A stretch of DNA of 38,322 nucleotides from Chitinispirillaceae bacterium (GCA_016932075.1 JAFGDP010000087.1:1-38322), one strand, 5' to 3'; counted from the stretch's first letter, positions 9,450 through 18,027 are shown. Translations and numbers: made by a program. Notes: a model not told the origin generated them from the letters alone.

Positions 9450-10320
9450 CCGCCGCCCCTTTGTACGCGTCTGACAGGGGAAACAGCTGCATGTTGAGCT
9501 GCACGACCCGGTCGGCCGCGCCGTCTTTTTCCGCAAGCGCCGCGATTTTGTTGCGGACCGCTGCCAGCTCCTCCTTGATCTCCTTCATGGTCGCTTCTGA
9601 TATACCGAGCGTAAGCGTGGAAAGATTGACGTTTTCAACACCGAACCGGTCGATCGACTCGCCGGCCAGGGCCATAACCTCTTTCTGAAAGTTCACCACA
9701 TTGAGTATCGAGACATTCGCATCGGGTTTGAGCGCGCCGGTCGTGATCGCGGCATCGGTCAATGCAAAGACGCCGCGCTCGTCCTTGTGGATGAATCCAA
9801 GCCGCTCAAGCACTGCAAGCGCTCTCTTTGCCTCGTCCGGACGTATGCGCGGGTTCAAGACCTTTGCGATGGTCCGGTGATCCTCCTCAGAGTCCCTGAA
9901 TGTTCCGATGGAGATCAACGCCCTGACCGCGCTGTAGTACCATTTCTGATAATACTCGTATTTCGTGACTTCGACAAGCCTGGCTTTTGTCTTCTGACAC
10001 GCCACCATGCGTTCGAAAAACAGGGTGCGCTCATCCACCGTGGTTGCTTCATTGAAAAAAACCATGTTCTCGAAATACTGCGCCTCCTTTTTGGAATGTC
10101 CCATGGCAGCGGAAAACTTGAATATGAGCGCCCTGCCAAGGCGCTGCCTGCCCTCGACAACGTCCTTGTACAGACCTACGGAATTTATTCCCGCCTTTTT
10201 GGCGAACCAGCGATAGGAAAATGCCTTGTTCGTCCGCTTTTTCTCCCGGTAAAAATCTGAAAGATACCTGCGGTAATCGGTATAGTCGAAAATGGAGAGT
10301 CTGGGGGGCCGTTTGCTCAT
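9442..10320 (-). CDS. TIGR02147/DUF4423 family transcriptional regulator
   Basis: 292 aa, ATG start. Residues about 1-60 (IFDYTDYRRYLSDFY, FAKKAGINSVGLYKDVVEGRQRLG) look like an XRE-type helix-turn-helix. The middle has the family signature YYQKWYYSAVRALI. Residues about 160-190 look like a winged-helix segment (PDEAKRALAVLERLGFI). The C-terminus carries GISEATMKEIKEEL and ADRVVQLNMQLFPLS. The protein is cytoplasmic with no membrane segment. The paralogue at 24709 matches along its whole length. TIGR02147 proteins are known mainly from Fibrobacterota and Bdellovibrio-like bacteria and have little experimental description; the regulator role is inferred from the helix-turn-helix and the context. 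The downstream lipoprotein gene overlaps by 8 bases. Spaced TGTTCCGTAAAA repeats lie upstream. Confidence 0.85.
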   Translation of the reverse strand: MSKRPPRLSIFDYTDYRRYLSDFYREKKRTNKAFSYRWFAKKAGINSVGLYKDVVEGRQRLGRALIFKFSAAMGHSKKEAQYFENMVFFNEATTVDERTLFFERMVACQKTKARLVEVTKYEYYQKWYYSAVRALISIGTFRDSEEDHRTIAKVLNPRIRPDEAKRALAVLERLGFIHKDERGVFALTDAAITTGALKPDANVSILNVVNFQKEVMALAGESIDRFGVENVNLSTLTLGISEATMKEIKEELAAVRNKIAALAEKDGAADRVVQLNMQLFPLSDAYKGAADA

Positions 10321-10403
10321 GATGTAACTATGGTCCTTGTATGAGGAGAATATAAGGGCAAAGAGAGGAAAAACAGTGAAAAAAAATAGAAAATATGAAT
10401 TTT

Positions 10404-10425
10404 ATGTTCCATTTTTACGGAACAT
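10404..10425 (-). promoter_or_regulatory. Candidate operator: TGTTCCGTAAAA inside an ATGTTCC/GGAACAT dyad
   Basis: On the minus strand TGTTCCGTAAAA (10424-10413) begins 104 bases upstream of the regulator ATG. It forms one arm of a perfect 7-bp inverted repeat (10404-10410 with 10419-10425). It matches the TGYTCHSTAAAW consensus found upstream of the second regulator and of the GH116 gene. Confidence 0.5.
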
Positions 10426-10511
10426 CATAAGAATCACTAATTAATATAACGTGTTAATATATAAATAGATAAATATTATTTTGAATAGTTTTATTTAATA
10501 ATTACTACATG

Positions 10512-10523
10512 TTTTACGGAACA
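10512..10523 (-). promoter_or_regulatory. Second TGTTCCGTAAAA site, direct repeat of the first
   Basis: This is an identical 12-bp word in the same orientation, 99 bp further upstream of the regulator gene. It lacks the inverted-repeat partner seen at 10404-10425. Confidence 0.45.
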
Positions 10524-10770
10524 GTATCAGCATTATTGCTATGGCTTTTAGGGTATTGCTATTATTTTTTTCTGACGAATAATGCGGATTGTATATCATA
10601 TTGTGGGCTATCATTATAAATGGCAAATTATCATAAAAGCAGCGATGGCGCATCAGCAAAGATCATTCAATCTGTTAGATAAGTTTTAAAAATTAATTCT
10701 CAAGGGAAAGAAAATTAATTCGTTAAATGAAACATGTGTGTTTAAGGTTAAATTGATACTCTGCGTTGTT

Positions 10771-10975
10771 TAAAAGTCATTTAATCAAACTTAAAAGTTC
10801 AACCGCAAACTCGCGGGAAGCCATTTTAAAATTAGAATGGCTCCCGCCAACCCGCGGCAAGCCATTTTAAAAATAGAATGGGTCCCCGCAACCTTGCGGC
10901 AGCTCAAACTAGATTTAGAATGAGTTGCCGCGAATCTGCGCACTCCCAAACTAGTTCTAGAATAAGGGATTCTGC
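10771..10975. repeat. Tandem array of ~42-bp hairpin units
   Basis: Four clear units and one decayed unit carry TAGAAT or its variant at 10792, 10833, 10874, 10916 and 10958, a period of 41-42. Each clear unit is a stem of GCGG-type arms around an AT-rich loop. Unit 1 (10813-10847) pairs GCGGGAAGCCATT with AATGGCTCCCGC, with one bulge. Unit 3 (10896-10931) pairs GCGGCAGCTCA with TGAGTTGCCGC, with one G-U pair. Unit 2 has an internal loop and unit 4 is weak. Inner stem sequences differ between units while pairing is kept. There are no unique spacers, so it is not a CRISPR array. Confidence 0.75.
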
Positions 10976-11244
10976 TTATGCGAAGCCTGATAAAGGATCT
11001 ATAAAAGGGCATTCCAGGCAAGGGGGCTATCGTTTAAATTACCTAAACCAGTATTCCGGGTTTGCGAGCGATCCATTTGAACTTGATCGTGTATTTCCGG
11101 ACCTGAGCAGACCCAAACATGATCCTTGAAAGAGGTTCCTGCTGAAAAAGTCCTATAAAAGAACAAAATCCAAATGTCTGATAAAAACCAGCTGTTAAAT
11201 TGTTAAAATGAAAATTGGAGTCTCCGCATACCTGAGGATAAAAA

Positions 11245-11982
11245 ATGGGATTTAATCTGTTATTTAGTTTCTGTTCAGAATTGCTTGTTACTGTTTTGGC
11301 ACTGTCCATTTGCGGGAACAACGTATATGTAGGAGGATTGTTTACCACTATTGATAGCCAGACACGGAATAATGTAGCTTGCCTTGACGTGGAAACAGGT
11401 TCTGCTACATATTGGAACCCCAATGCAACAGGCAGAATTACTACCCAGATCAATACGATTTATGCAATTGAGAACACCATCTATACTGGCGGTTGGTTTG
11501 CATATATTGGTGGACAGGCGCGTAATAGTATTGCATGTATTGATGGGGCAACAGGATTAGCTACAGGTTGGAATCCCGACGCGAAAAATTCAATACATGC
11601 TCTGACCGTTAATGACAATAGTGTTTATGTGGGGGGTCACTTTTTATCAGTCGGCAATACACCTTGCTCCTACTTCGCCCAATTCGACTTCATCGACGAC
11701 AATCCTGTAAAACCTCGGCCTAAAACCATTAAGTATTCCAATTCTTTTTCTCTTTCCCCTGCAACCCGCACTCTTTTCTACTCCCTTTCCCGTTCCTCCC
11801 GGGTTTCTGTAAGTGTATTCACCATGCAGGGCAGGCAGATCGCCTCGCTTGTGAATCAATGGCAGACGCAGGGGACATATTCGGTATCTTTTAAAAGCCA
11901 GCCCTTTGCTCCTGGTTCGTATATCATTGTGTTGAAAACAGGGGATGGCACAGCCATGCAGCGCTGCGCGCTGGTGCGGTAG
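11245..11982 (+). CDS. Truncated beta-propeller-repeat protein with C-terminal sorting-like module
   Basis: 245 aa. Residues about 18-155 hold imperfect ~45-residue repeats with the pattern NxVYVGGxFxxI...RNxxACxDxxTGxATxWNP, typical of large secreted propeller proteins. The first repeat begins abruptly at VTVLALSICGNNVYVGG with no clean signal peptide, so the original 5' part is probably lost. The last ~75 residues are a well-kept Por/T9SS-type module (SVFTMQGRQIASL, then GTYSVSF and APGSYIIVLKTG). A TGAGGA stretch before the ATG may permit translation. It could be a remnant left by recombination rather than a working gene. Base composition is more AT-rich than in the enzyme genes. No function can be assigned. 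Confidence 0.55.
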   Translation: MGFNLLFSFCSELLVTVLALSICGNNVYVGGLFTTIDSQTRNNVACLDVETGSATYWNPNATGRITTQINTIYAIENTIYTGGWFAYIGGQARNSIACIDGATGLATGWNPDAKNSIHALTVNDNSVYVGGHFLSVGNTPCSYFAQFDFIDDNPVKPRPKTIKYSNSFSLSPATRTLFYSLSRSSRVSVSVFTMQGRQIASLVNQWQTQGTYSVSFKSQPFAPGSYIIVLKTGDGTAMQRCALVR

Positions 11983-12036
11983 ATCGGGATTGCAGTTAGT
12001 TGAATCCTTGTCACCTTAAGCATTATTTTATCGTGC

Positions 12037-12486
12037 ATGGATCTATACGAAGAGTTTTTTAACATTGCAAACGCATTAAACAAAGGCCGGATACACTATG
12101 CATTAATCGGCGGGATAGCAATGGGGTATTATGCGGAGCCGAGGTTCACGAAAGATATTGATGTGCTTACGGTCGAATCAGAAATGGCAAAGATAGGCAG
12201 GGTGCTGCAAAAGCTGGAATATGAGGAATGCTCGCAGCCGTGGACATTTAGCAAAACCAGGATGACGCTCCATCGGTATGTAAAAGTTGAAGGCACAAGG
12301 ATGGTTACTCTTGATATTCTTGTCGGAAACGACGCTTTGCATAAAAGCATTATTGAAAAAACCATCAAAATGAAATCCCATGCCGGATATGTAAATATTG
12401 CTAGAAAAGAAGATTTGATCAAATTGAAAAAAATCAGGAACTCTGACCAGGACAAGGTCGATATTAAAAGACTGCGGGCGCTCTGA
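12037..12486 (+). CDS. Minimal nucleotidyltransferase (MNT/AbiEii-like)
   Basis: 149 aa. The nucleotidyltransferase-fold motif is clear: LIGGIAMGYY (Gly25-Gly26), then RFTKDIDVL with the metal-binding pair D40/D42. A later LDILVG segment could supply the third acidic residue. Such small proteins often belong to toxin-antitoxin or abortive-infection pairs (MNT-HEPN, AbiEii) or are stand-alone accessory genes. No HEPN partner or AbiEi antitoxin is seen. A 49-codon ORF starts two bases after the stop. No strong ribosome-binding site is visible. It sits in an AT-rich accessory patch between enzyme operons, which suggests acquisition separate from them. Confidence 0.75.
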   Translation: MDLYEEFFNIANALNKGRIHYALIGGIAMGYYAEPRFTKDIDVLTVESEMAKIGRVLQKLEYEECSQPWTFSKTRMTLHRYVKVEGTRMVTLDILVGNDALHKSIIEKTIKMKSHAGYVNIARKEDLIKLKKIRNSDQDKVDIKRLRAL

Positions 12487-12487
12487 T

Positions 12488-12637
12488 ATGACCAGAATAG
12501 AAAGAACGGTCAAAGAGATCAATGACCTCTGGCTGTTTTATATCAAGACCTCCAAAGAGCGCGAAATGCTTCATCGGAAAACGAAGCTAAAAAACAGTAG
12601 AGAAAACTCGGCGAGTACGAAAAACCGGAAGCGCTAG
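12488..12637 (+). CDS. Small basic ORF following the nucleotidyltransferase
   Basis: This ORF encodes 49 residues and begins MTRIERTVKEINDLWLFYIK. It is rich in Lys and Arg, especially toward the end, where it may be frameshifted. It begins one base after the nucleotidyltransferase TGA, a spacing typical of coupled genes. It may be a small partner or the remnant of a longer one; I do not recognise a family. Confidence 0.4.
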   Translation: MTRIERTVKEINDLWLFYIKTSKEREMLHRKTKLKNSRENSASTKNRKR

Positions 12638-12685
12638 AGTGTTTCGCCCTGCGTGTATATCATCCGATTACAGTATTGGATAGTG

Positions 12686-14389
12686 CTATCTCGCCAGATG
12701 AAAGACATTTGACACGTTCATGCGTCCCTGCTGCAATTGCAGGAAATACACACCGCTGGATACTTTAAGGGGAGCTAGATCAATCCTGTTCATCCCCTTT
12801 GTCCCTTTTCCGCCTGCAACGCGTATCATTCTGCCGCTGGTGGTAAGAATCTTGAGTGAATAGTCCTGGTTAAAAGGAAGCAACAGGTCAAGTGCATTAC
12901 CGCTGACAGGGGTTATTGACATGGCAAACGGCTGTCGTAGCGATACGGATTGATTTTTCGGCGCCACCTCGACAGAGCCGGAAACAACGCAGGTGGTAAC
13001 GGACTGCGCAGGGCTGGTCATTTGAAACTGCTTGTTTGCTAGAGTAATGTCCGGCAGTTTCGAGAGCGTCCGGTAATTCGATACCAGATACTGGTAAACG
13101 GTGACGGTTGTTCCCAGTGTGGTGAACCGCGTCAGGTCCCAGGTGTAATTGATGCTTGAGGTGCTGCCGTTTCTGATGATGAGCACGAGGTTGCCGGTGC
13201 TGGGAACGAGCGCGGCCAGGGAATTTGAGTCGCTTGACTGGATAAACCGGGCTCCCGGCCTGATGAACCTGCTGAACGCGGCCTGCATGTAGTACCTTCG
13301 CGTGGGAGTGAGGGCCAGGCTCGTCCGGTTTATGGTAAACGTTCCCCAGTCACCGCTGCCCACGGTCTGCCAGTCAAGCCACGCATTGGGTTTGAGCATG
13401 CGAAGGTCCTGGATTATATACTGGGACATGAGCATGGCAATGTCCTGGCTGCCTTTCCCGGCCAGAGGACCGGTTTCTGATTGCCACAGGATTTTTTGCC
13501 TGCGTGTTGCGAGATTGTACAGGTTCGTGAAATTGGTCGGGGTCCTGCCGTAATAGGTATGCGTATTGATCTGTGACATGTAGGAAAACGCGCTGTCGTC
13601 GTATGAGGCAAGGCCGCTCACTGCCTGGTTCACGGCGTTTTCATCCGCCGCGCTGATCATGGTCGCCGGATACAGTCCCTTGGCCACAAGGCTTTTTCCC
13701 AGCTCCCTGACCATGCGCGCCTGACCCGCCTTGAACCCGCACCCCTCCTGATTGTTCCCTTCGGTCCACCAGCCTGCGCTCGGCTCGTTGAACGGCGTGA
13801 CCGTATGAAACGTGATGCCCCAGGAGTCCCTGAAGTGCTTGACCACCTCGGTAAGGTAGTCCGCGAAATCATCGAAATAATCGGTTTTAAGATTATCGGC
13901 TCCGTTAACGTTTCCCGCAGAGCAGCCGCTGATCGTCATCCACCAGGGCGGTGAATTGGAGAATGCCTCCCAGACAAGCGGAATGTTTGTCAAAGCAGCT
14001 CTTTCTGCCAGGGCAGCAACGATGTTGCGCTGGTTCTGGTCCGCGGTCCAATCGTATTCGCCGGATTCCGTCGGCTTGTAGCCGGGAATCGCGCCGCCGA
14101 CCCGCATGTGATTGTGGCCTGGCTGATCGCCGCCGCCGATGTTGTACCTGAAATGGGTGAACCCGAGTCCTGAATCCGAATCGATCAGAACGTCGGCTAT
14201 TTTATTGCGGTATGCAACGCTTCCCGATCCTTCCATGTTTCCCCACCAGCAGATCGACGTGCCCCAGCCTTCGAACGTCTGATAGGGAACGCCGGGGTCC
14301 ACCGTGATTCTTGTCTGGCCAAAGACCGATAGCACAGCAAAGGGCAATAAATAGGGTGTCAGGAGCACCAGGTTAAACCGTTGTTTCAT
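12686..14389 (-). CDS. GH30 endo-beta-1,6-galactanase-like enzyme, secreted
   Basis: 567 aa with a signal peptide (about 1-24). The catalytic domain begins FEGWGTSICWWGN. The acid/base is in TVTPFNEPSAGWW (E202), followed by NQEGCGFKAGQ, and the nucleophile is in ILWQSETGP (E305). The FEGWGTSxCWW start and the NEPSxGWW...QEGC arrangement resemble GH30 subfamily 5 beta-1,6-galactanases, which act on type II arabinogalactan side chains. The subfamily is by resemblance only. After the barrel come the usual GH30 beta-sandwich (about 395-470) and a sorting-like module (SLKILTTSGRMIRV). The GH16 gene stops 70 bases upstream on the same strand, so the two may be cotranscribed. Confidence 0.82.
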   Translation of the reverse strand: MKQRFNLVLLTPYLLPFAVLSVFGQTRITVDPGVPYQTFEGWGTSICWWGNMEGSGSVAYRNKIADVLIDSDSGLGFTHFRYNIGGGDQPGHNHMRVGGAIPGYKPTESGEYDWTADQNQRNIVAALAERAALTNIPLVWEAFSNSPPWWMTISGCSAGNVNGADNLKTDYFDDFADYLTEVVKHFRDSWGITFHTVTPFNEPSAGWWTEGNNQEGCGFKAGQARMVRELGKSLVAKGLYPATMISAADENAVNQAVSGLASYDDSAFSYMSQINTHTYYGRTPTNFTNLYNLATRRQKILWQSETGPLAGKGSQDIAMLMSQYIIQDLRMLKPNAWLDWQTVGSGDWGTFTINRTSLALTPTRRYYMQAAFSRFIRPGARFIQSSDSNSLAALVPSTGNLVLIIRNGSTSSINYTWDLTRFTTLGTTVTVYQYLVSNYRTLSKLPDITLANKQFQMTSPAQSVTTCVVSGSVEVAPKNQSVSLRQPFAMSITPVSGNALDLLLPFNQDYSLKILTTSGRMIRVAGGKGTKGMNRIDLAPLKVSSGVYFLQLQQGRMNVSNVFHLAR

Positions 14390-14459
14390 GGGTTCCCCTA
14401 TACTGTACTGTGGCGCGTTTCTGGCCGGGTTGTTGTTCGCTTCGTATATGGTGCTTTTC

Positions 14460-15686
14460 CTATCGCAGTTTCATGATTCGTTTGCATGACAGGTGATTTT
14501 TTTGCGTAAGGATGAAGATGCCTGTTGCCGGATATCCTGTTTGATTGCTGATCGAAGTTATTTTTCTTCCGTGAATGTCGTACATCAGCCAATAGTCGCG
14601 CGTGACGGACCGGGGAACGGCGTATCGATACTCCTGCAGCGGCCTGACGCCGCTTCCGGTCCGGTAGGTTGCGGTTACGGTAACGTCTGCTGCAGGCATG
14701 GTCAGGAGCGCGGTTGGAGAGGCGGCGTTGTCGATGGTCGGATTCCCGGAAGCCGCCACCCACCGTTCAAAGGTCTGGCCAACAGGGGGCATTTTTGCGG
14801 TGATGGAAGCCGCTGTTCCTGCTACATACGGGCCGCTCCCTGTGCCGCTTGTCACGGTGAGCGCATACGCTGCCTGTTCGCTCCAGGTATGCACGCGGAT
14901 CCAGTCCACGCGGTAGTCCACCGGAAACGCGGTGCCGGAAGGGTCGCCGCCATTGGTGCCGCCGATCGCCTGATTGACAAGAATATAGCCGGGCCTGCGG
15001 AACGGATTGGCGCCGTTTGGTCCGGTGCCGTCGGCATTGGCCACCGGGTAGTGGTTCATGAGCACGCCGTCAAGGTACAGGTCGATGGTGGTCGAGTCCC
15101 ACTCCCAGGTCCAAATGTGGTAGTTTTGCACCCACCAGTCACCGCCGAGCGAGGAGATGCTCCTGGTGATCGAGGTCCACTGCCGGTTGCCGTCCATCAC
15201 GTTGAACAGGCACCGGTTCCGGTAATACTCCATCATGTCGATCTCGCCGCCCCGGGGCCATCCTCCGGAGTTGGGCAGCCACCACCAGGCAGGCCATGAT
15301 CCGGCCCGCACGTCGATTTTGGCGCGCATCTCGAACCTGCCGTAGAGCCAGGACTTCTTTCCCATGGTGCGCAGGCTGGCCGAAGTGTATTCATGCCCGT
15401 TCCAGTTGTCACGCAGTGCCTGGATCAGCAGGGTGCCGTTGTCGATGCGCGCGTTTTCAGGCCGGTTGGTGTAATATTGGAGTTCGCTGTTGCGCACGTA
15501 GCCGTTTTCATACCCCCACACGCTTCCGTCAATGGCCGGACCGTTGAACTCTTCGCTCCAGGAGAACTGCCAGCCGCCGCTTGATGCGGAAAAAGCAGGC
15601 AGGATAGAAAAGGCACAAAATAGGGAAAACATGGCAGTAACATTCACGCGATCGGTCGCTCCGGTGACGCGTACTGGTCCGGCCAC
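14460..15686 (-). CDS. GH16 endo-glucanase/galactanase-like enzyme with InlB-type repeat, secreted
   Basis: 408 aa from a GTG at 15686 that has GGAGG ten bases upstream. The TTG at 15719 and the ATG at 15632 are alternatives, and the ATG would give a cleaner signal peptide (FSLFCAFSILPAFSA). The beta-jelly-roll catalytic domain carries the GH16 motif GGEIDMMEY, with E148 nucleophile, D150 and E153 acid/base, plus YGRFEMRAKI and QNYHIWTWEWD before and after it. Laminarinase, lichenase or galactanase activity are all possible. The domain is followed by a divergent InlB B-repeat (ALTVTSGTGSGPYVAGT to VTVTATYR) and a sorting-like module (LMYDIHGRKITSI). It lies between GH26 and GH30 on the same strand. 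Confidence 0.84.
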   Translation of the reverse strand: MAGPVRVTGATDRVNVTAMFSLFCAFSILPAFSASSGGWQFSWSEEFNGPAIDGSVWGYENGYVRNSELQYYTNRPENARIDNGTLLIQALRDNWNGHEYTSASLRTMGKKSWLYGRFEMRAKIDVRAGSWPAWWWLPNSGGWPRGGEIDMMEYYRNRCLFNVMDGNRQWTSITRSISSLGGDWWVQNYHIWTWEWDSTTIDLYLDGVLMNHYPVANADGTGPNGANPFRRPGYILVNQAIGGTNGGDPSGTAFPVDYRVDWIRVHTWSEQAAYALTVTSGTGSGPYVAGTAASITAKMPPVGQTFERWVAASGNPTIDNAASPTALLTMPAADVTVTATYRTGSGVRPLQEYRYAVPRSVTRDYWLMYDIHGRKITSISNQTGYPATGIFILTQKNHLSCKRIMKLR

Positions 15687-15890
15687 GGTAATCCAACCTC
15701 CACAGGTATTGGCTACCAATAATATTATGAAAAGAAGGCCGGGTATGCCGGGTTTTCTTGTGCGGCCGGCATTATTCGATTACAATTGTAAACAAATTGA
15801 AGATAGTACATGACGTGAAGGCTCGAGGATAACGAAGCATTTAATCGCCGGAATTTGGTTATAATTGGATCTTGAAAGGTGGTTGTTATT

Positions 15891-17663
15891 TTACCGCGCC
15901 ATCACCGGTTGTACGGCAATGATTTCACCTGAAGTGCCGCACACCCGCAGAACATAGAGCGACGGGGCGGTTCCCTTGAGACTGAACCGGTAGGTTCCAC
16001 TGTGCAGCGTTCCCTTGTGCAGGACCGCAACGCGGCTTCCTTTCAGGTCGCAGAGTTCGACTGAGTTTACGCGAGCGCCGATGAGACGGATCTCAACGGC
16101 GTTCTGTCTCTGGTTGATGGATACGGAACTTCGTTCGAGCCTGCGCCGTTCTCCGGTCACCGGAACGATGTACTTGTCCCAGCCCGGCATCTCGTCGAGC
16201 GTGATCACGTAGGAATGGTTCATGATGGCGTTCCAGTCGGCCGCCGTGTTGTCGTGCGCCCAGCCGTCCATGGTGTAGTCGCCGTACCAGGGCATGAAGT
16301 AGGACCATGCCGCGCCGTCCCCGGTCAGACTGTCGGGATGCGGGATGGAGCCGTTTTCCGTGAGCGCGATCATTTTCCTGCCGCCGTAGATTTCCTTGAC
16401 TTTTTCGAATGACGCCACGAGCGAACCGTGGTTTGCCTCGCGCGGATAGTAATAGTAGTCGCGGCCCACGAGGTCGACGTACGCGTCGCCGGGATACCAG
16501 TCGGCCGCGTCACCGGCCTCGTCGGTGGTCCAGACCCAGATGAGGTTGTCAAGACCGTGGTGGCGCACCATGCGGTCGAACATGAGCTTATAGAGCGCGA
16601 CGCACGCCTTGGCCCCGCTGTAACCCCACCAGAACCATTTGCCTGACGCCTCGTGCATGGGCCGCCACAGGACCGGGATCTTTTTGTCGGCAAGGATTTT
16701 AAGATAGGCGGCGACAGTATCAATATCGCCGAGAATGGCGCGGTACTCTGCGCCGCCGGTATTAAACGCGGCACAGGTGGTCGAATCCACGAACGCCTTG
16801 TTCAGGCTGAATTCGACGTACGGCGGATTGCCCGAGGATTTTGAGTAGAATGCCTCAACGGTTTTACTCGGGTCTTTCCAGTGCCAGCAGTAGGCCGGAA
16901 AACCGCCTTTTTTGAATATGTTTTCGGCAAGCGCCACGGTCGCCCTGGTATACCCCTGGTGCCATTCGTTGTCTGATTCTTTACCGGTGCCGTGCATGAA
17001 ATCCAGGCCCAAAAGAGCGGGCGTTTTTCCGGAGGCATTGATGATCCAGGCCACCTCGGTCTGCTCTTCAACCGTGTCGGGCGTGTACCGGCCATCGTTG
17101 CGCATGACCGTGTTGGTCATGACGCCGCTGATGATCTTTTTCTGGAAATGCTCGCGCAGAAAACCGTACATCTTTCTGGCGTTAAGAGAGGCGTTTGGCG
17201 TTACCAGGGCAGGAGAGATGGAAAACGGTGTTTCGACATAGGGAGTCAGCTCGATATAGTCGATGTTCACCCATCCCCAGGACTTGACAATGCCGATGGT
17301 GTTGGAACCGGCACCCAGCTTGATCTTTGCAGAGGCCTTTATGGTTACAAGGGATGAGCAGAGGGGGAAGGAGATCTGGCCTTTGGACGCGCCGTTCACG
17401 GTCAGGTTCTGGATTTTTCCGCCGGCGTCGAACGGCTCGGAGTAACATGCCCACAGGGTGTAGAATCCGGCGCTGCCCATGGTGACGCTGAAGGACAGGG
17501 CGCCTTCTTTCATATTAACGTAGTATCCCCCGGATGCGGCAGCATCTGCGACCTTCTCGACCATGTTGATGTCGACGATCGCGTCTTCTGCTTCGTAACG
17601 GGTTGGGGAGGCGGCTATACCGATTGGAAAAACAACGATAACAGCCAGAATCCGTATATTCAT
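15891..17663 (-). CDS. GH26 beta-mannanase with N-terminal CBM35-type domain, secreted
   Basis: 590 aa from the ATG at 17663, which has AAGGA eight bases upstream; the longer frame to 17711 has no such site. A signal peptide is followed by a carbohydrate-binding domain of CBM35/CBM6 type (about 20-142, starting RYEAEDAIVD and ending SWGWVNIDYIEL). The GH26 barrel has the acid/base in LWRPMHEASGKWFWWG (E338) and the nucleophile in MIALTENGSIP (E436). GH26 enzymes with this motif cut beta-1,4-mannan in galactomannan or glucomannan; GH27 in this window could strip the galactose. The C-terminus is a sorting-like module (VELCDLKGSRVAVL). It is transcribed divergently from the GH116 gene across a 431-bp region. 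Confidence 0.9.
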   Translation of the reverse strand: MNIRILAVIVVFPIGIAASPTRYEAEDAIVDINMVEKVADAAASGGYYVNMKEGALSFSVTMGSAGFYTLWACYSEPFDAGGKIQNLTVNGASKGQISFPLCSSLVTIKASAKIKLGAGSNTIGIVKSWGWVNIDYIELTPYVETPFSISPALVTPNASLNARKMYGFLREHFQKKIISGVMTNTVMRNDGRYTPDTVEEQTEVAWIINASGKTPALLGLDFMHGTGKESDNEWHQGYTRATVALAENIFKKGGFPAYCWHWKDPSKTVEAFYSKSSGNPPYVEFSLNKAFVDSTTCAAFNTGGAEYRAILGDIDTVAAYLKILADKKIPVLWRPMHEASGKWFWWGYSGAKACVALYKLMFDRMVRHHGLDNLIWVWTTDEAGDAADWYPGDAYVDLVGRDYYYYPREANHGSLVASFEKVKEIYGGRKMIALTENGSIPHPDSLTGDGAAWSYFMPWYGDYTMDGWAHDNTAADWNAIMNHSYVITLDEMPGWDKYIVPVTGERRRLERSSVSINQRQNAVEIRLIGARVNSVELCDLKGSRVAVLHKGTLHSGTYRFSLKGTAPSLYVLRVCGTSGEIIAVQPVMAR

Positions 17664-17952
17664 TACGATTTTCCTTAGAAGCGTATAGTGCTCACTACAA
17701 TAATCATACATCTATTGTATTAGTGGTAAAAGCGGATAAAAGCGATTTTCAATTACGGTGGTATTGACAAAACGTCAACATTCCATATGAAGACGTTTTG
17801 GATGCGGTTTTCAGATCGATGAAGCATTGTAGAGACAGTTTCTTTGAACTGAAAGGTGTGGCTGTCTCAGGGAAAAACAGCGGACAACAACAGTAACCAT
17901 GGTTTTTATCTTGAGCAAAAATTCTTATTACCAGACATAAATGCATTGGTGC

Positions 17953-17964
17953 TGCTCTCTAAAT
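17953..17964 (+). promoter_or_regulatory. Candidate operator TGCTCTCTAAAT (distal, GH116)
   Basis: This is the first of a direct pair exactly 75 bp apart upstream of the GH116 gene. The same 75-bp spacing recurs upstream of the regulator gene at 24709. It fits the consensus TGYTCHSTAAAW. Confidence 0.55.
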
Positions 17965-18027
17965 ATATCAAATAATTTTGCAAACTATTAAAAAAGTGAT
18001 TATTTTAAGCCATTGTATCCTTTAATT

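Larger units (their letters stand above)
10321..11244. other. 924-bp AT-rich intergenic region
   Basis: No convincing gene is seen here. The first ~480 bases are strongly AT-rich and hold the two TGTTCCGTAAAA sites. Bases about 10771-10975 are an array of tandem hairpins. The rest, to 11244, shows only short out-of-frame ORFs and a possible ribosome-binding site (TGAGGA) for the gene at 11245. Confidence 0.7.

Noticed and set aside
9449..9536. Longer N-terminus for the lipoprotein at 7776
   Set aside because: The extra 29 residues overlap the regulator gene, lack a signal peptide pattern and would bury the lipoprotein signal. The ATG at 9449 has the signal directly after it and an 8-base overlap with the regulator stop.
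10771..10975. CRISPR array
   Set aside because: The units are contiguous imperfect hairpins with 6-base linkers, not identical repeats with unique spacers, and no cas gene is in the window.
10791..11021. Minus-strand 76-codon ORF through the hairpin array with a 14-residue repeat pattern
   Set aside because: The repeat arises because the 42-bp DNA unit is a multiple of three. The ORF has no ribosome-binding site and its sequence follows the palindromes, so coding is unlikely.
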